NCBI GenBank assembly: GCA_965153355.1
Contig: OZ231127.1
Coordinates: forward strand, 13,206,001-13,270,000
Length of the DNA: 64,000 nt
Direction of reading: 5' to 3'
Source of the DNA: Flaccisagitta enflata
Taxonomy: Eukaryota; Chaetognatha; Sagittoidea; Aphragmophora
The position numbers and the translations under genes were made by a program. Numbering within the stretch: position 1 is the stretch's first letter; the number at the start of each line of letters is the position of its first letter. Shown one piece after another: positions 1 to 14,138 of this stretch. The notes under the pieces are model-generated. The model did not search any database, had not been told where the DNA came from, and saw only the letters and a list, made by a program, of their open reading frames with translations.

Positions 1-61
1 AACCGCTGCCCAGATTAGAGGAAAAGAAGCAATACATATAGTGTGGGCTTTGAAGGGGGGT

Positions 62-290
62 GCTAAAATGTTTGGTCCCTCCACAACTCTCATAATGGTT
101 CCTTCTGTAGTCGCTTACAGGTGGGCAGGGGCAGTAATGTAGATTGGCAGGAGTGGACAGGGGCTGTATTGTGGCATGGCAGGGGCAGTAATGCTAAAAA
201 TCGCTTTTTGGTCAATTTTGCCTCACCTAAATTTTAGCGTTTCAGACAGGCAGACCTTCTAAGGGTCACACCCTCTTATAGAGTCGCTTT
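62..290 (+). mobile_element. Degenerate hairpin-ended element remnant
   Basis: The stretch contains GGTGGGCAGGGGCAGTAATG and related GGGCAGGGGC copies. It ends in CTTATAGAGTCGCTTTGC, the motif that precedes and begins the terminal hairpin in the hairpin-ended family described elsewhere in the window. The terminal stem is broken here, so it is probably an old copy. Confidence 0.35.
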
Positions 291-895
291 GCAAGAAACA
301 GAAAAGACGCACCGAGTGAAACTGGGATGAGGTACTGAATCAGGGATTTATTTTGGATTTTTTTTTGTGAAAATCGGAAATATTGTCCCAGCATATGCGC
401 ATTTCCCTCTGCATGAAGGTGAAAAAATGCTATGAAAAGAGCAGCTTGGGGATGGAAGGGAAAAACGGTGAAAAACCGAAAATCCAAATCACCGAATCGG
501 TGAAAATTGGCAATCACTCCACCGTTTTTTCGGCGGCGAATCACCGATCCCCCAACCTTACTTAGAGGTCGGTCTAAGAGAAGGAAGGGGGAAGAACTGC
601 TACTAACACAAGAGACGATATCTTGCAGGTGAATATACAATGAGAACATGGAAATGGATGACCTAGAAAGCCGGTAACCTCGGTATCATTATCTGTACTG
701 ACACGCCCCCTCGCCTTCGGAGGAGATGGAACCGGGAAATATTAAACGCGATAGTAGAATCCAAGCGGTGCGTACTACAAGGATAGAAACATAATTCATT
801 ACTCATGAATGTGGAGAATCTCGGGGGTAATAGTTTACAACTCCTAGTCTTGAACGGGAGAAAAAAAGAAATGAGCTCTTTCATATTTCAAGTGA

Positions 896-1030
896 CGGGC
901 ACACGAATCTAGAACTTGTCGTGTCGGTCCGCCCGTCCGTCACGAAGTTGTTTTTTGAGGTTATCACTCTTGCCCATCCGTCCGCGACTAGGAAGAGTGT
1001 ATAGTATACACTGTATACGGCCTTGTCTTT
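896..1030 (-). mobile_element. Hairpin-ended family A element, degenerate
   Basis: In minus orientation it runs from a GGCCGTATACAGTG-like head (CTGTATACGGCCTTGT on the plus strand) through GCCCATCCGTCCGCGAC and a CCGTCCGTC core to a broken terminal stem near 896-912. Confidence 0.5.
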
Positions 1031-1479
1031 TTTCAAATTGAGACAGACCGACGTAGCGAGGGACTGACCAACACACAAACGGAAACAGCATTTTAGTCCT
1101 AAGATGATGGATGTAGTCTGTACGCGTTAGAAAATGGAATTTGATTTTTTTTTGTGGAGGTGCGCATTTGTTCGTCCGCCTGGCGCGGCGCTTTACTCTT
1201 TTGGGGCTCAAATTGTTTAAATTCTTCTCTAAATTGAATGAAATCGTCATTGTCACCGTCATCGTCGTAATTCTACGAATTGATCAGGGCGGACCAACTA
1301 GGATTGCACAAATCCTTTCGACCTATGGACCAACTACGACTTGCTGACATGTAGGGAAGGCCGAGCCTTCCACGGCCCGAGAGACAAATGATGATTTTTC
1401 CTCGTAGCATCACTAATGAGGAAAGAGAATGGGGATCGCCGGGTATAGTCGTCATCGTAATCATCATCGTCGTCGTTAT

Positions 1480-1622
1480 CGGCTAATCACCATCTTCGCC
1501 ATCGTCGTCGTCATCGTCGTCGTCACCGTCGCCAACATCGTCGTCGTCATCGTCAACGTCGTCGTCATCGTCACGGCCGTTGTCGTCATCGTCAACATCG
1601 TCGTCGTCATCATCATCCTTTC
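1480..1622. repeat. GTC/ATC-rich trinucleotide tract
   Basis: Imperfect run of CGTCGTCAT units. It keeps several frames open and gives spurious Val/Ile/Thr-rich reading frames. No splice-site or start context argues for coding. Confidence 0.85.
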
Positions 1623-2103
1623 CTCGGCGTCGACGGGAACAAAGAGGGAAACGGAGAGAAAAGAGTCGAGGGAATCTGGTGAAGAAATATACGAGGCTAT
1701 GAGCTACGATTTGCGTTGCCTAACATTTCAATGCACTCCTCAACGACTCAACATAATTGAGATCGGAACACTGGAACTAGAGCCAAAAGGTTCGGCCGAA
1801 TAACTCGCAGATTTTCAGTCGCTCAATCCTTAGGAGGGTGAGTCCGTTTGCCGAAATTTGGAGAGTGACGTGAAATCGACTGGAATAGTAATTTCAGAGC
1901 ATTTCTGCTACTGCCCTGTCGAAATACATTCCCCCCCCACCTACATACTGCACCTGCCCACCCGCAAGCGAATCCTTACTGGCCGTACACGCGGAGAGAA
2001 ACAGAGCATTGATGAAGGTTAGCTTTGGAAGAACGTTTTTTCACTGCGCCACGGAAAACACGAACTCCTCACGCTTTGTTTGTTTCTTTCGTTGTGTCTT
2101 TCT

Positions 2104-2122
2104 TCCTTCCTTTCATTCTTTT

Positions 2123-2154
<32 letters not shown>

Positions 2155-2194
2155 TCATTCATTCATTCATTCATTCATTCATTCATTCATTCAT

Positions 2195-2255
<61 letters not shown>

Positions 2256-2307
2256 TTTCTTTCTTTCTTTCTTTTTTCTTTTCTTATTTTTACTTCCTTT
2301 CTATTTG

Positions 2308-2359
<52 letters not shown>

Positions 2360-2362
2360 TTT
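2104..2362. repeat. (TTTC)n with embedded (ATTC)n microsatellite
   Basis: Long TTTC tract interrupted by an ATTC block at about 2156-2197 and by short degenerate segments near 2252-2310. Confidence 0.95.
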
Positions 2363-2634
2363 CTTTTTCTAGATAAATGGTGAATATGAATATGGGACTC
2401 CACTACGACTTTCTTAAAAGTCACATTGTGAGAATATCTCTCTATTCCACTGTCTGTTTCTCTATTTCTGTCTTTCTGTCTCTATGTGTCTGTGTCTGAG
2501 TCCCTCTGTCTCTTTCTGTCTGAATGAGGCATTCATTTTATCATATATGACGACAATCATACAGAGCTGTCTGCGCGAGAATATTTCGGATTTTGTGATG
2601 AAAAAAAGAAGAAACGATAAAGTGACAAAAAAAG

Positions 2635-2785
2635 AACAAGGCCAGATACACGGCTACCCCAGTCACGTGCGGGTGGGCAGGGGTTTGGGCTCAGGCTCGC
2701 GCATTTGGGCAGGGGTAGTGAGTTAAAAAAGCTACTTCACGCCGAAAAAGAAAACCAGGCCGGATACAATGGCCAAGACGGTGCG
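2635..2785 (+). mobile_element. Family A head fragments, two in tandem
   Basis: AACAAGGCCAGATACACGGC followed by CTACCCCAGTCACGTGCGGG and GGGCAGGGG is the conserved head of family A. A second short head, CCAGGCCGGATACAATGG, starts near 2755. Neither has its own terminal hairpin nearby. Confidence 0.6.
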
Positions 2786-2949
2786 CCCGGCGTAATTTAT
2801 TCTTAGACCTATCATGTCAGTCCTATTTCCAGCTCTACTAGATCATAACCGTAGCTGAATATGATGATGAAGGAAATAACGAGCTACATCAACGATGAAC
2901 GGAAGGAGTTTTCAAGTGATTTCAAACATATTCAGCGATTTTTCATTCG

Positions 2950-3084
2950 AGTGTGATGGTCGGACGGACGGACGGACAGACGGAGGGACAGAGCCTCTTA
3001 AAAAGGCGCTATGGCATATCTTAAAAGGGAGCGGCCGACGGACCGACAAAGCGGGGTGTAGAGTCGCGTAGCACCAGACTGAAA
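2950..3084 (+). mobile_element. Family A tail fragment
   Basis: A GTGATGGTCGGACGGACGGA core is followed by GACCGACAAAGCGGGGTGTA and GAGTCGCGTAGCACCAGACT. The right half of the terminal stem is mutated. Confidence 0.6.
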
Positions 3085-3240
3085 AAGAAACCATCGAACG
3101 ATGTGAGATGAAAGCCGGTGATAAAATGGCGTCGCCGTCAGACGCGGTCGAGGCCACCGTGATAGTCAATGGTCCTCACATATGAATATGAATGAATGGA
3201 ACAAGTGCTCGGGGAATTCCACGATATTATGCGACCTCCG

Positions 3241-3424
3241 TTTCTAGTCGCGGACACGCGAATCTACACGTTGTTACGTCCGTCTGTCGGTTGGTCCGTG
3301 ATATTATTGAAATCATTGCACTAAGTACTGTACATGTCAATATGAAATACATCTGTACGAGAGTGTAGTAGTACTTTCTTTGCCCAACCGTCCGCGAGGA
3401 TTCCCTGTGATGGGCTTGTTTTTT
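3241..3424 (-). mobile_element. Hairpin-ended family A element
   Basis: Begins TTTCTAGTCGCGGACACGCG, where AGTCGCG/GACA/CGCGA(A)T is the terminal hairpin with one mismatch. It passes through CGTCCGTCTGTCGGTTGGTC and GCCCAACCGTCCGCGA and ends in GGGCTTGTTTTTT, the degraded complement of the AACAAGGCC head. Confidence 0.65.
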
Positions 3425-3846
3425 CAAAAAGCATCAAGATTTCATTTTTATCATCCACTCAAATTTCTCGTTATCTTATACGCTTCAACTATGCTGAAAA
3501 TTGCCAATAAGCTTTGTGTTTCTAGTCAAAAATAAAAAGGTATTTTTCCACGCAAATTTCACATACACAATATCTACCAGATTTTTTTTGTCATATTGAC
3601 GTGCACTTGCTGGCTAACGGCTTCCAACCCTTGCACAACATGCAAAACGAATCACAAACAGTTTTGACTGGCCATTACTTCGAAGTTCCCACTATGGATC
3701 TAAAGGGAGACCAACACTAATCCAACCGTGCCTTACAACACCTACTAAGCGTGATCTCCTTCTGAATGTGAGGAAGAGAGCGAGGAACAGGTCAGCGATA
3801 CCCGTTGCCCTGCTTTGCATGATTGTGAATTGGAGTGAGAGGAAGC

Positions 3847-4177
3847 AGGGCAGCTGCCCCGAAGGAGACAAAGTCCTGTAGAACTTAAGGGGACTTTCGT
3901 TCTTCGTCTGTTTGTCCATCCGTCCATCCATCCCCCCCTAGGCCCTCTCAGGCCTGAAATCTGAGACGGCAGATTTCAGGCCTGAAAGGACAGATTTCAG
4001 GCATAAGAGGGCAGATTCAAGGCCTGAGCTAAGAGGCCAGATTTCAGGCTTGAGAGGGTAGATTTCAGGCCTGAAAGGTTCGATTTCAGGCCTAGGGGGG
4101 AACAAATGTACAAATGGACGAATGAACGAAAGTCCCCCTGTGTTCTACAAGACTTTGTCCCCTTCGGGGCCACTGCC
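3847..4177. mobile_element. Family E foldback element with internal minisatellite
   Basis: The left end GGCAGCTGCCCCGAAGGAGA...CAAAGTCCTGTAGAAC...GGGGACTTTCGTTC is repeated inverted on the right as GAACGAAAGTCCCC...GTTCTACAAGACTTTG...CCCCTTCGGGGCCACTGCC. The arms are about 85 bp. Between them lies a tandem minisatellite of about 20 bp with core GATTTCAGGCCTGA, which is itself nearly palindromic. No coding sequence. Confidence 0.85.
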
Positions 4178-4296
4178 AAAAAACGGGCAACGATGCTAGA
4201 TAGTGACTACGGTACAGTCGTGCAGGCGGGTAGAACGATAATGAAAAGCAATTAAGAATAGGCGCCAGCGAGTTTGTTACAAAGAGACAGCCTTCA

Positions 4297-4797
4297 CTTG
4301 GGTGCTTCACATAGCAAAAGTTGGGAGTATCCCTTCACCCTATTTGATTAATATGGAAGAGCAAAAATTATAAAGATGACCCTTTTTCTTTTTTAAAAAT
4401 TCTTTCATCTTCCGTTTTTATTTTGGCGTTAAAGTTACCACAGATTTCTCAGAATTCTGCAAAATCCAAAGCAGTTTTGTTACAAATAGGACAATTATTT
4501 GTTTTAAAAAATCATGATATTTGTAAAAATAAATTAAATTATCATGACATAAGCTATGAAAGAGCTTATAAAAAGGCAGAATTACAATTTTATAAAGGTA
4601 GAAATTTGTGAAAACTAATTAAAACAATGTCAGCATATTATTTTATCCTGTTGCATCATGCAATTTTCTAAAAAATAGAAGATGAACAATTTTTGATAAA
4701 AAAAATGGTAAGGGTCCTAAAATTGACCACTCGACATGAGATGAAAAGGCCAAAGAGCGAAAAGAAATAATCAACTTTTGCTATGTGAAGCACCCAA
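4297..4797. mobile_element. hAT-like MITE with 8-bp target duplication
   Basis: The left end TTGGGTGCTTCACATAGCAA (from 4298) is matched by its reverse complement ending at 4797; about 26 bp are identical. AGCCTTCA stands directly outside both ends (4289-4296 and 4798-4805), an 8-bp target-site duplication as made by hAT transposases. The 501-bp interior is AT-rich and non-coding. Confidence 0.8.
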
Positions 4798-4930
4798 AGC
4801 CTTCAACCCTTCACCAGCCTGACGGGAGAAACACGAGGATCCACCTCACATCTGAAAAGGAAGACACGCCTCTGGATGACGTCAGACGGAACTTTTAGAA
4901 GAAGGCGTCTCTCACGCATCTCCGCGTCCT

Positions 4931-4996
4931 AGTCGTCATCGTCGTCGTTGTCATCGTCATCATCGTCGTCATCGTCGTCGTCGTCGTCGTCATCGC
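4931..4996. repeat. (GTC/ATC)n trinucleotide tract
   Basis: Imperfect CGTCATCGTCGTC run. On the minus strand it prolongs a short open frame (from 5113) as poly-Thr/Met, which I do not regard as a gene. Confidence 0.85.
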
Positions 4997-5255
4997 CACA
5001 TGCCAACTTCGTTTCTCAGAAAGAGGGGCCTTAGGTTCAAGGTCGTTGTACATGGGAGTGCTCGCTGTTCGTTTCACCGTACACACACTCGCAGGCGCGA
5101 GTAAAACGGCCATTAAGCTTTAATTCGTCCTGTCTCCCGCTTATTATGAGACAGTGTTACTCATCTCAACTGTGTCCTTTGTTGGGTTCACCCAAAGACC
5201 TTCTAGTGAAATTGTTTCGTGTGCTCTGCCCGCCACCCGAAAGTGCAATGCGTTA

Positions 5256-5553
5256 TAACAAGGCCGGATACACGGCTACCCCAGTCGCGTGCGGGTGGGC
5301 AGGGGCCATATTTGAGGTCACTTCATCATTTAGGCAGGAGCAGTGAGGCCCGGCCAAAGGACGTAAAAAACCAAAAAAAGTAAAGTGTGACGGACGGACG
5401 GACGGACGGACGGACGGACGGACGGACGGACGGACGGACGGACGGACGGACGGACGGACGAACGGATGGACGGACGGACGGACGGACGGACGGACGGACG
5501 GACGGACGGACCGACAAAGTGGGGTGTAGAGTCGCGTAGCACGCGACAAAAAT
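5256..5553 (+). mobile_element. Complete family A element with long (CGGA)n core
   Basis: Head AACAAGGCCGGATACACGGC at 5257 is followed by GGTGGGCAGGGGCC, AGGCAGGAGCAGTGAGGCC and AAAAAAGTAAAGTGTGA. A (CGGA)n tract fills about 5392-5510. Then come GACCGACAAAGTGGGGTGTA and the terminal hairpin at 5530-5548 (AGTCGCGT, loop AGC, ACGCGAC, last base changed), followed by an A-run. This is the best reference copy in the window. Confidence 0.85.
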
Positions 5554-5559
5554 TTTTAC

Positions 5560-7820
5560 TCATTCATCTCCTTGTTTTGCTAACTACTTTTGTCTAGTTA
5601 TTCTTGTTGTTTTTATGGTTGTTTGACTAATTCTGTAGCCTTTTTTTATACGGCTTGACAGACAATTAACAGTAGAATCACAGGACGATGTGAGTACTTC
5701 CTACATAGAGCATAAGTCTTCGTCCACCTATAAACATGGATAAACTTACATCGCTTAAAGAAAAATATAAAAAATTGGTGAGATCTAAAAACAGCTTCTA
5801 AAAATCTTTCATATGATTCCAATCCCATTTTGATAGCTCAAAGCGTTTAGAAATGATAGCAATTTGAAGTTGGCTTGTCATCTTGAAAATTTGGCAAATC
5901 AATTGAGGATATATTCTATGTCATTTTCTATGTCATCTATCTTGCTATTTCTCCAAAGATTTTTTGGTTCAAGAAGATGTAATGATTAACTTACAGTAAC
6001 AACGGGACTGATATGAAATTGCACATAATTTTGAGTGACAAGGCCTGGCATATTACATTCAGAAGCCTTGTAAATCATTGCAGTGACTCGTGGAAGCAAG
6101 TGTTGCCTTGGCAAGAAGTAAGATGTAGTATTCAAACCATAATAAGAAACGATTTAAACATATTTTTTGATTGAATTAGTTTTAAGCTCAGGTGGACGAA
6201 GACTTGTGCTCTAGCTCCTAGCCTCTAGTCTAGGTAGTATGCATATGCGAGTAATCTCTTCATCTCAAAAACATTTTCAGCAGATCGTATTGATTACTTT
6301 CGCTGATGGAAAGCATTTTCTTTACTTTCTATGCGCAGTAAGTGCGGTATATTCTTATGCTTCAATTTCTGTTCCAATTGACTGATGCTCAATGTTAGTC
6401 ATTTTGATAAACGTAAACCTTAGAACTGCATTATGCAAATTAGGCTTAATTCCGAACAGCAAGTTAGTGTGCTGCTTTAGAATCAACGTTCTTGTAATAA
6501 AACAATTGCAGTCACATCGCAGAGCAGTGACAAGTTTCCTTCTAGATTCCATCGAGGGCTAATTTCCACAATGGATAACAATGTTCAAAAGCGAACATGA
6601 CCCCCTAGTCCCCTCTTTGCACCGTCCTCGTCAATCGTGTCCCCACGCTAATTGAATTAAATTCACTCTGTTCAATGTCCTTGCGCTAATTGAAATGACA
6701 TTAGTTTTCCCTCACAAAGAAAATCGAACGTTGAATTTCATCAGAGATAAACTGTCGTAAATTCTTGGAAATGATAATAGCAAAAAAGTGGTACCCGGTC
6801 ACAAGGCTCAAACTTTATCAGTCATTAAAAATTAGGCTTCCCTAGCCTTGAGAAAAGCGTAAATATTTGCGCAAATTAATGGTGAGACATTTTCTACATT
6901 CCTGTTAAAAAACACAAGCTAGAAATAAAAAAGGATCTGACGTCGGAAATGGGGCTAAATTTGGCTAAAAATTTACGACAGAAAAAGCGACATGTGAAAA
7001 TCATCGCTGACAGATGCAACGAAATGGTTTATTAAAGTAGACATTGTGACAAAAAAAAAAGGCCAAAGTGTTATATAACTAAACATGTACACGTAATCAT
7101 ACAATTGTCAATAATATCCTTTTTAAAAAGCGGCTTTTCTCATAACGACAGGAATGATTAGATAGTTGAACAAGCGAGTCCCAATATGTATGGAACATGC
7201 AAATTACATTTAACTTTGGAAAGAAGGCCGACATTATCAAAGGAGGTACCCTTGCAATGAGCCGTAATACTCTACAACGAGATTCTAATCGAGCGTTTCA
7301 AATTTCCGTTGGATGACGTTATGATTGGAATGATCAAATACGTGGGACATACTCATTCAAAATATTCCACCATCATGATAGCATAAACTTATTGATACAT
7401 ACTGTAATAATGACACACTAAACTGTCTCAAAATGCGGGTTTGTGGGTATATATAACTGAAACGATGCATATATAACGATTCAAGAGGTTGGAGGCACAA
7501 AACGGTTTCATGCAAATGACGTTCTTGTTGTCCAAAGCAAATATGTAACATAGTAGAAGAATCTCTCGGGCCCAAACATCAGCCGCGAGAGATTGAAAAA
7601 TTACCATGTTAGCATTGTTAAAATTGAGGGCGACTGCGCGCTTTTATGAAGAAAAAAAAATGTGCAAAAATTTCGCTTTCATTTTTTTTTCTTTTACGCG
7701 CGGTTGTTCTTTTTTGTGAAGGAAAATCAACTTCAAAATAGAATAGATGCTAAATATGCAAAAAGTCTTCAGTTGTTCAGTTGTTCACCATTTTGTCACC
7801 AGGTTTTTGTCGTTGAACAC
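5560..7820. other. AT-rich unique DNA, no gene seen
   Basis: No reading frame of convincing composition and no phased splice-bounded exon was found on either strand. Short low-information A/T runs only. It may hold the 3' UTR of the minus-strand gene ending at 7822: an AATAAA in minus orientation lies near 7031. Confidence 0.5.
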
Positions 7821-7821
7821 T

Positions 7822-11489
<3,668 letters not shown>

Positions 11490-11561
11490 AGCCGAAGCGT
11501 CCTAAGGTCATCGGCTCCCGATGCCACAATGGTTACTTTACTTGGGGTTATATACTTTAAT

Positions 11562-11900
11562 GGGGCAGCGGCCCCAGAGGAACCAATTGCCTAGGTTTCC
11601 GTTAAAGGAAACTGGGGGTTTTGTTCCATCGTTTATTTTCCGGGGCCAGGGATGGTTATTTTGCGGCTTGGGAGGATTAATTTAAGACCCGGGAGGGCTG
11701 ATTTGAGGCCAGAAAGAGTTAATTTGAGGTGTGTGAGGACACATTTTAGGCCTGGGTTGGCTAAAATGAGTCCTGATTAAGAAGGTTTAAAGCTTGAGAG
11801 AGCATATTGGAGGCCTTCTTCGGCTGGTTTGAGGTCTTTTCAACAGGATTTGGGACCTTAAGTGGCTTAATTCAGGGCCTGTGGGGGGGGGGGGAAACGC
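11562..11900 (+). mobile_element. Family E-like arm with degenerate minisatellite
   Basis: GGGGCAGCGGCCCCAGAGG opens the element. Degenerate tandem units with GGCCTGGG/TTTGAGGC cores follow, to a G-run at 11882. Only one arm is evident. Confidence 0.5.
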
Positions 11901-12024
11901 ACAACGGAGAAACGGAGAGATGAAAATACTAATTGGCCTGCAAGTTTAATGATTCTCTTATCAGTGTCAGAAAGTACAGCTAATGTCACTCTTCTTGTCA
12001 ACGACCTTTATGTTTATCTAATTA

Positions 12025-12944
12025 CAGTTAAGCTTCACTAGAAGGCATCTCAAGGGACTGGTTCATTTCATGCCTTCTAGGCGGGGTGCCTTATAGCCAA
12101 TCATGCACATTTCTGCACCATTTTCTGCACCATACTGAATACATTCAAATATGCTTTGATCATTCTATCTTTTGGTTTGATACACAATCAAATAGGCACA
12201 GATGGATGCTAGGAGGTGGCAACAAAAAGAATTTGGATCTTCCTTTACTTTTTAGATGCGTCATTGCATCTCTATAAGAGGGTCTGTCTGTCGGTCCGTC
12301 AGTCCGTCCATCTGTCGGTCTGTTATGCCTCTTCTGATATTATGCAAATGACGCATCAAGTTGCCCGTCTGGGCTTGTTGCAAAAAGTAAACAGTCGCTG
12401 TTATCATCATTCATTAACCAGTTCGCCACCTGAATTACCATGAATGAGACTAGAAAAGTGGCTGCGGTGCTAAGTAACACAAACTTCATCGGCTATTCGA
12501 CTTTTCACTCTTCTTCTTCATCATCATCTCCTTCCTCTCCCTTTCACTTCACTTTGTCAGTTTCTTTCACTTCCTCTTCATCATAATCATCAGTGCTCCT
12601 CTTCATCATCGGTATACCTCTTTATCGTCATCGGTATCCTTCTTCATCATCGTCATTGCTCTCATCGGTAATCTTTTTCCGTCTTTGCCCTTCTCTTCCA
12701 CCCAAAGCTTATCCACCTCCTAATCCTAAACTCCCTTAGTTTGTCAGATGCCTTCAAAGCGAGCAAAACATTCACCAAAAACCCCTTTTTTCATGCGCTA
12801 TAGTGAAATTTGCCTAATAGGCGGGTGCCTTATATGCGGGGCTTATCAACAAAGGAATAAAGAGAAAAAAGTTGGGACTTTTCAAATCATGCCTTGATGT
12901 GAGGGATGCCTTATTAGCGGGTGCGCTCTAGTGAAGCTCGACTG
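12025..12944. mobile_element. TA-flanked MITE, about 920 bp
   Basis: Left CAGTTAAGCTTCACTAGAAG and right CTCTAGTGAAGCTCGACTG are inverted repeats, each flanked by TA (12023-12024 and 12945-12946), as for Tc1/mariner insertions. Subterminal GGCGGGGTGCCTTATA and GGCGGGTGCCTTATATGC are shared. The interior carries a hairpin-ended element and a CTTCATCATC-rich stretch (12510-12670). Confidence 0.7.
12254..12345 (-). mobile_element. Hairpin-ended element, AGATGC stem type
   Basis: AGATGC-GTCATT-GCATCT at 12254-12271 is a perfect 6-bp stem, followed by CTATAAGAGG and CGGTCCGTCAGTCCGTCC. It is preceded by T-run DNA, as in other family members. Confidence 0.65.
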
Positions 12945-13132
12945 TATTATTCCTTTCCGCGAGACGAGAACGTTGAAACTAACGGGGAGGAGGATCTAAT
13001 TTTGGTTAGCAAAACCCGATTAGATTTAATCCAGTAATAAGTAGATTGCAAAAGCAAAATGACGATATATGGCGGCATGCTCCAGTTCTTAACAAGGAAC
13101 AAACGAGTCTTTTTTCTTGCTTGTCTCTTCCG

Positions 13133-13133
13133 G

Positions 13134-13169
<36 letters not shown>

Positions 13170-13262
13170 TTGTTGTGGTTGTTGTTGCTGTTGTTGTTGT
13201 TCTCGTTTGACGGCAACGACGATGACGACGACGACGACGACGACAAAAACAACAACAACAAC
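13133..13262. repeat. (TTG)n, (ACG)n and (AAC)n trinucleotide tracts
   Basis: TTG units (13133-13200), then GACGAC units, then AACAAC units. Frames through them are low-complexity only. Confidence 0.9.
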
Positions 13263-13527
13263 AACGGTCAAAGTCGATCTGATCAAAACTGAAATGCAAT
13301 GACGCATCCATAAAGGAGTCGTTTTTGTTGTCGTCGTTGGCCAAATGACGATAGTTTGTTTGTTTATGGTTTTTTTTCGGGGTTCAAATGATTTCACGCC
13401 AAATTCTAGTCAATACTTTTTGCGGGCGAAAACAGAGGACGACAAATCGAGTTTTTAACCTTTACGTGTGAAAAATGGCAAAACATGAACATCGTTTAAT
13501 GTCGGTGAAGTTTGATTTATGGGTAGC

Positions 13528-13584
<57 letters not shown>
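13528..13584. repeat. (GATA)n microsatellite
   Basis: About 14 GATA units with a degenerate continuation to 13610. Confidence 0.95.
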
Positions 13585-13586
<2 letters not shown>

Positions 13587-13912
13587 GGAAAGATGGATAG
13601 ATGAATAGATAACTAGACAGATATTGGTCTAGGAATAATTTTTGTTAGAATTCAACGAGAAATCCTACACACCTTTATCGATTTTGGAAAATGGAAAAAA
13701 GAAAAAAATGAAAACCAGTAAAAAAAAACACGAGCAAAATGGAAAATTAGAAATTCCAATCTATAATTTGACATGGATGTTGGAAGAATGATACAGAGGT
13801 AGACAGAGATAGAGACAGAAATAGAGATAGAGAGTTAGAAAAGACAGATGGACAGATGCATAAGACGGCGTACTTCCGAAGGCAACATTTGTGTTTCAAC
13901 GGGGGCTAAAAT

Positions 13913-14138
13913 CAACAAGGCCGGATACACGGCTACCCCAGTTGCGTGCGGGTGGGCAGGGGCCATAATTAAGGTCAGCGGAGCATTTGGGCAGGAGCAG
14001 TAAGGCCAAAAACCCCATTAACGCCAAAAAAGTAAAGTATGACGGACGGACCGACAGACCGACGGACCGATGGACCAACGGACCGACGGACGGACCGACA
14101 AAGCAGGGTGTAGAGTCGCGTAGCACGCGACTAAAAAT
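13913..14138 (+). mobile_element. Complete family A element
   Basis: Head CAACAAGGCCGGATACACGG, middle GGTGGGCAGGGGCC and GGGCAGGAGCAGTAAGGCC, core with GACGGACGGACCGAC units, then GACCGACAAAGCAGGGTGTA. The perfect hairpin AGTCGCGT-AGC-ACGCGACT lies at 14114-14132, followed by AAAAATT. Confidence 0.85.

Noticed and set aside
5253-5563. Minus-strand Arg-Pro-Ser-Val repeat frames.
   Set aside because: They translate the (CGGA)n core of a family A element.
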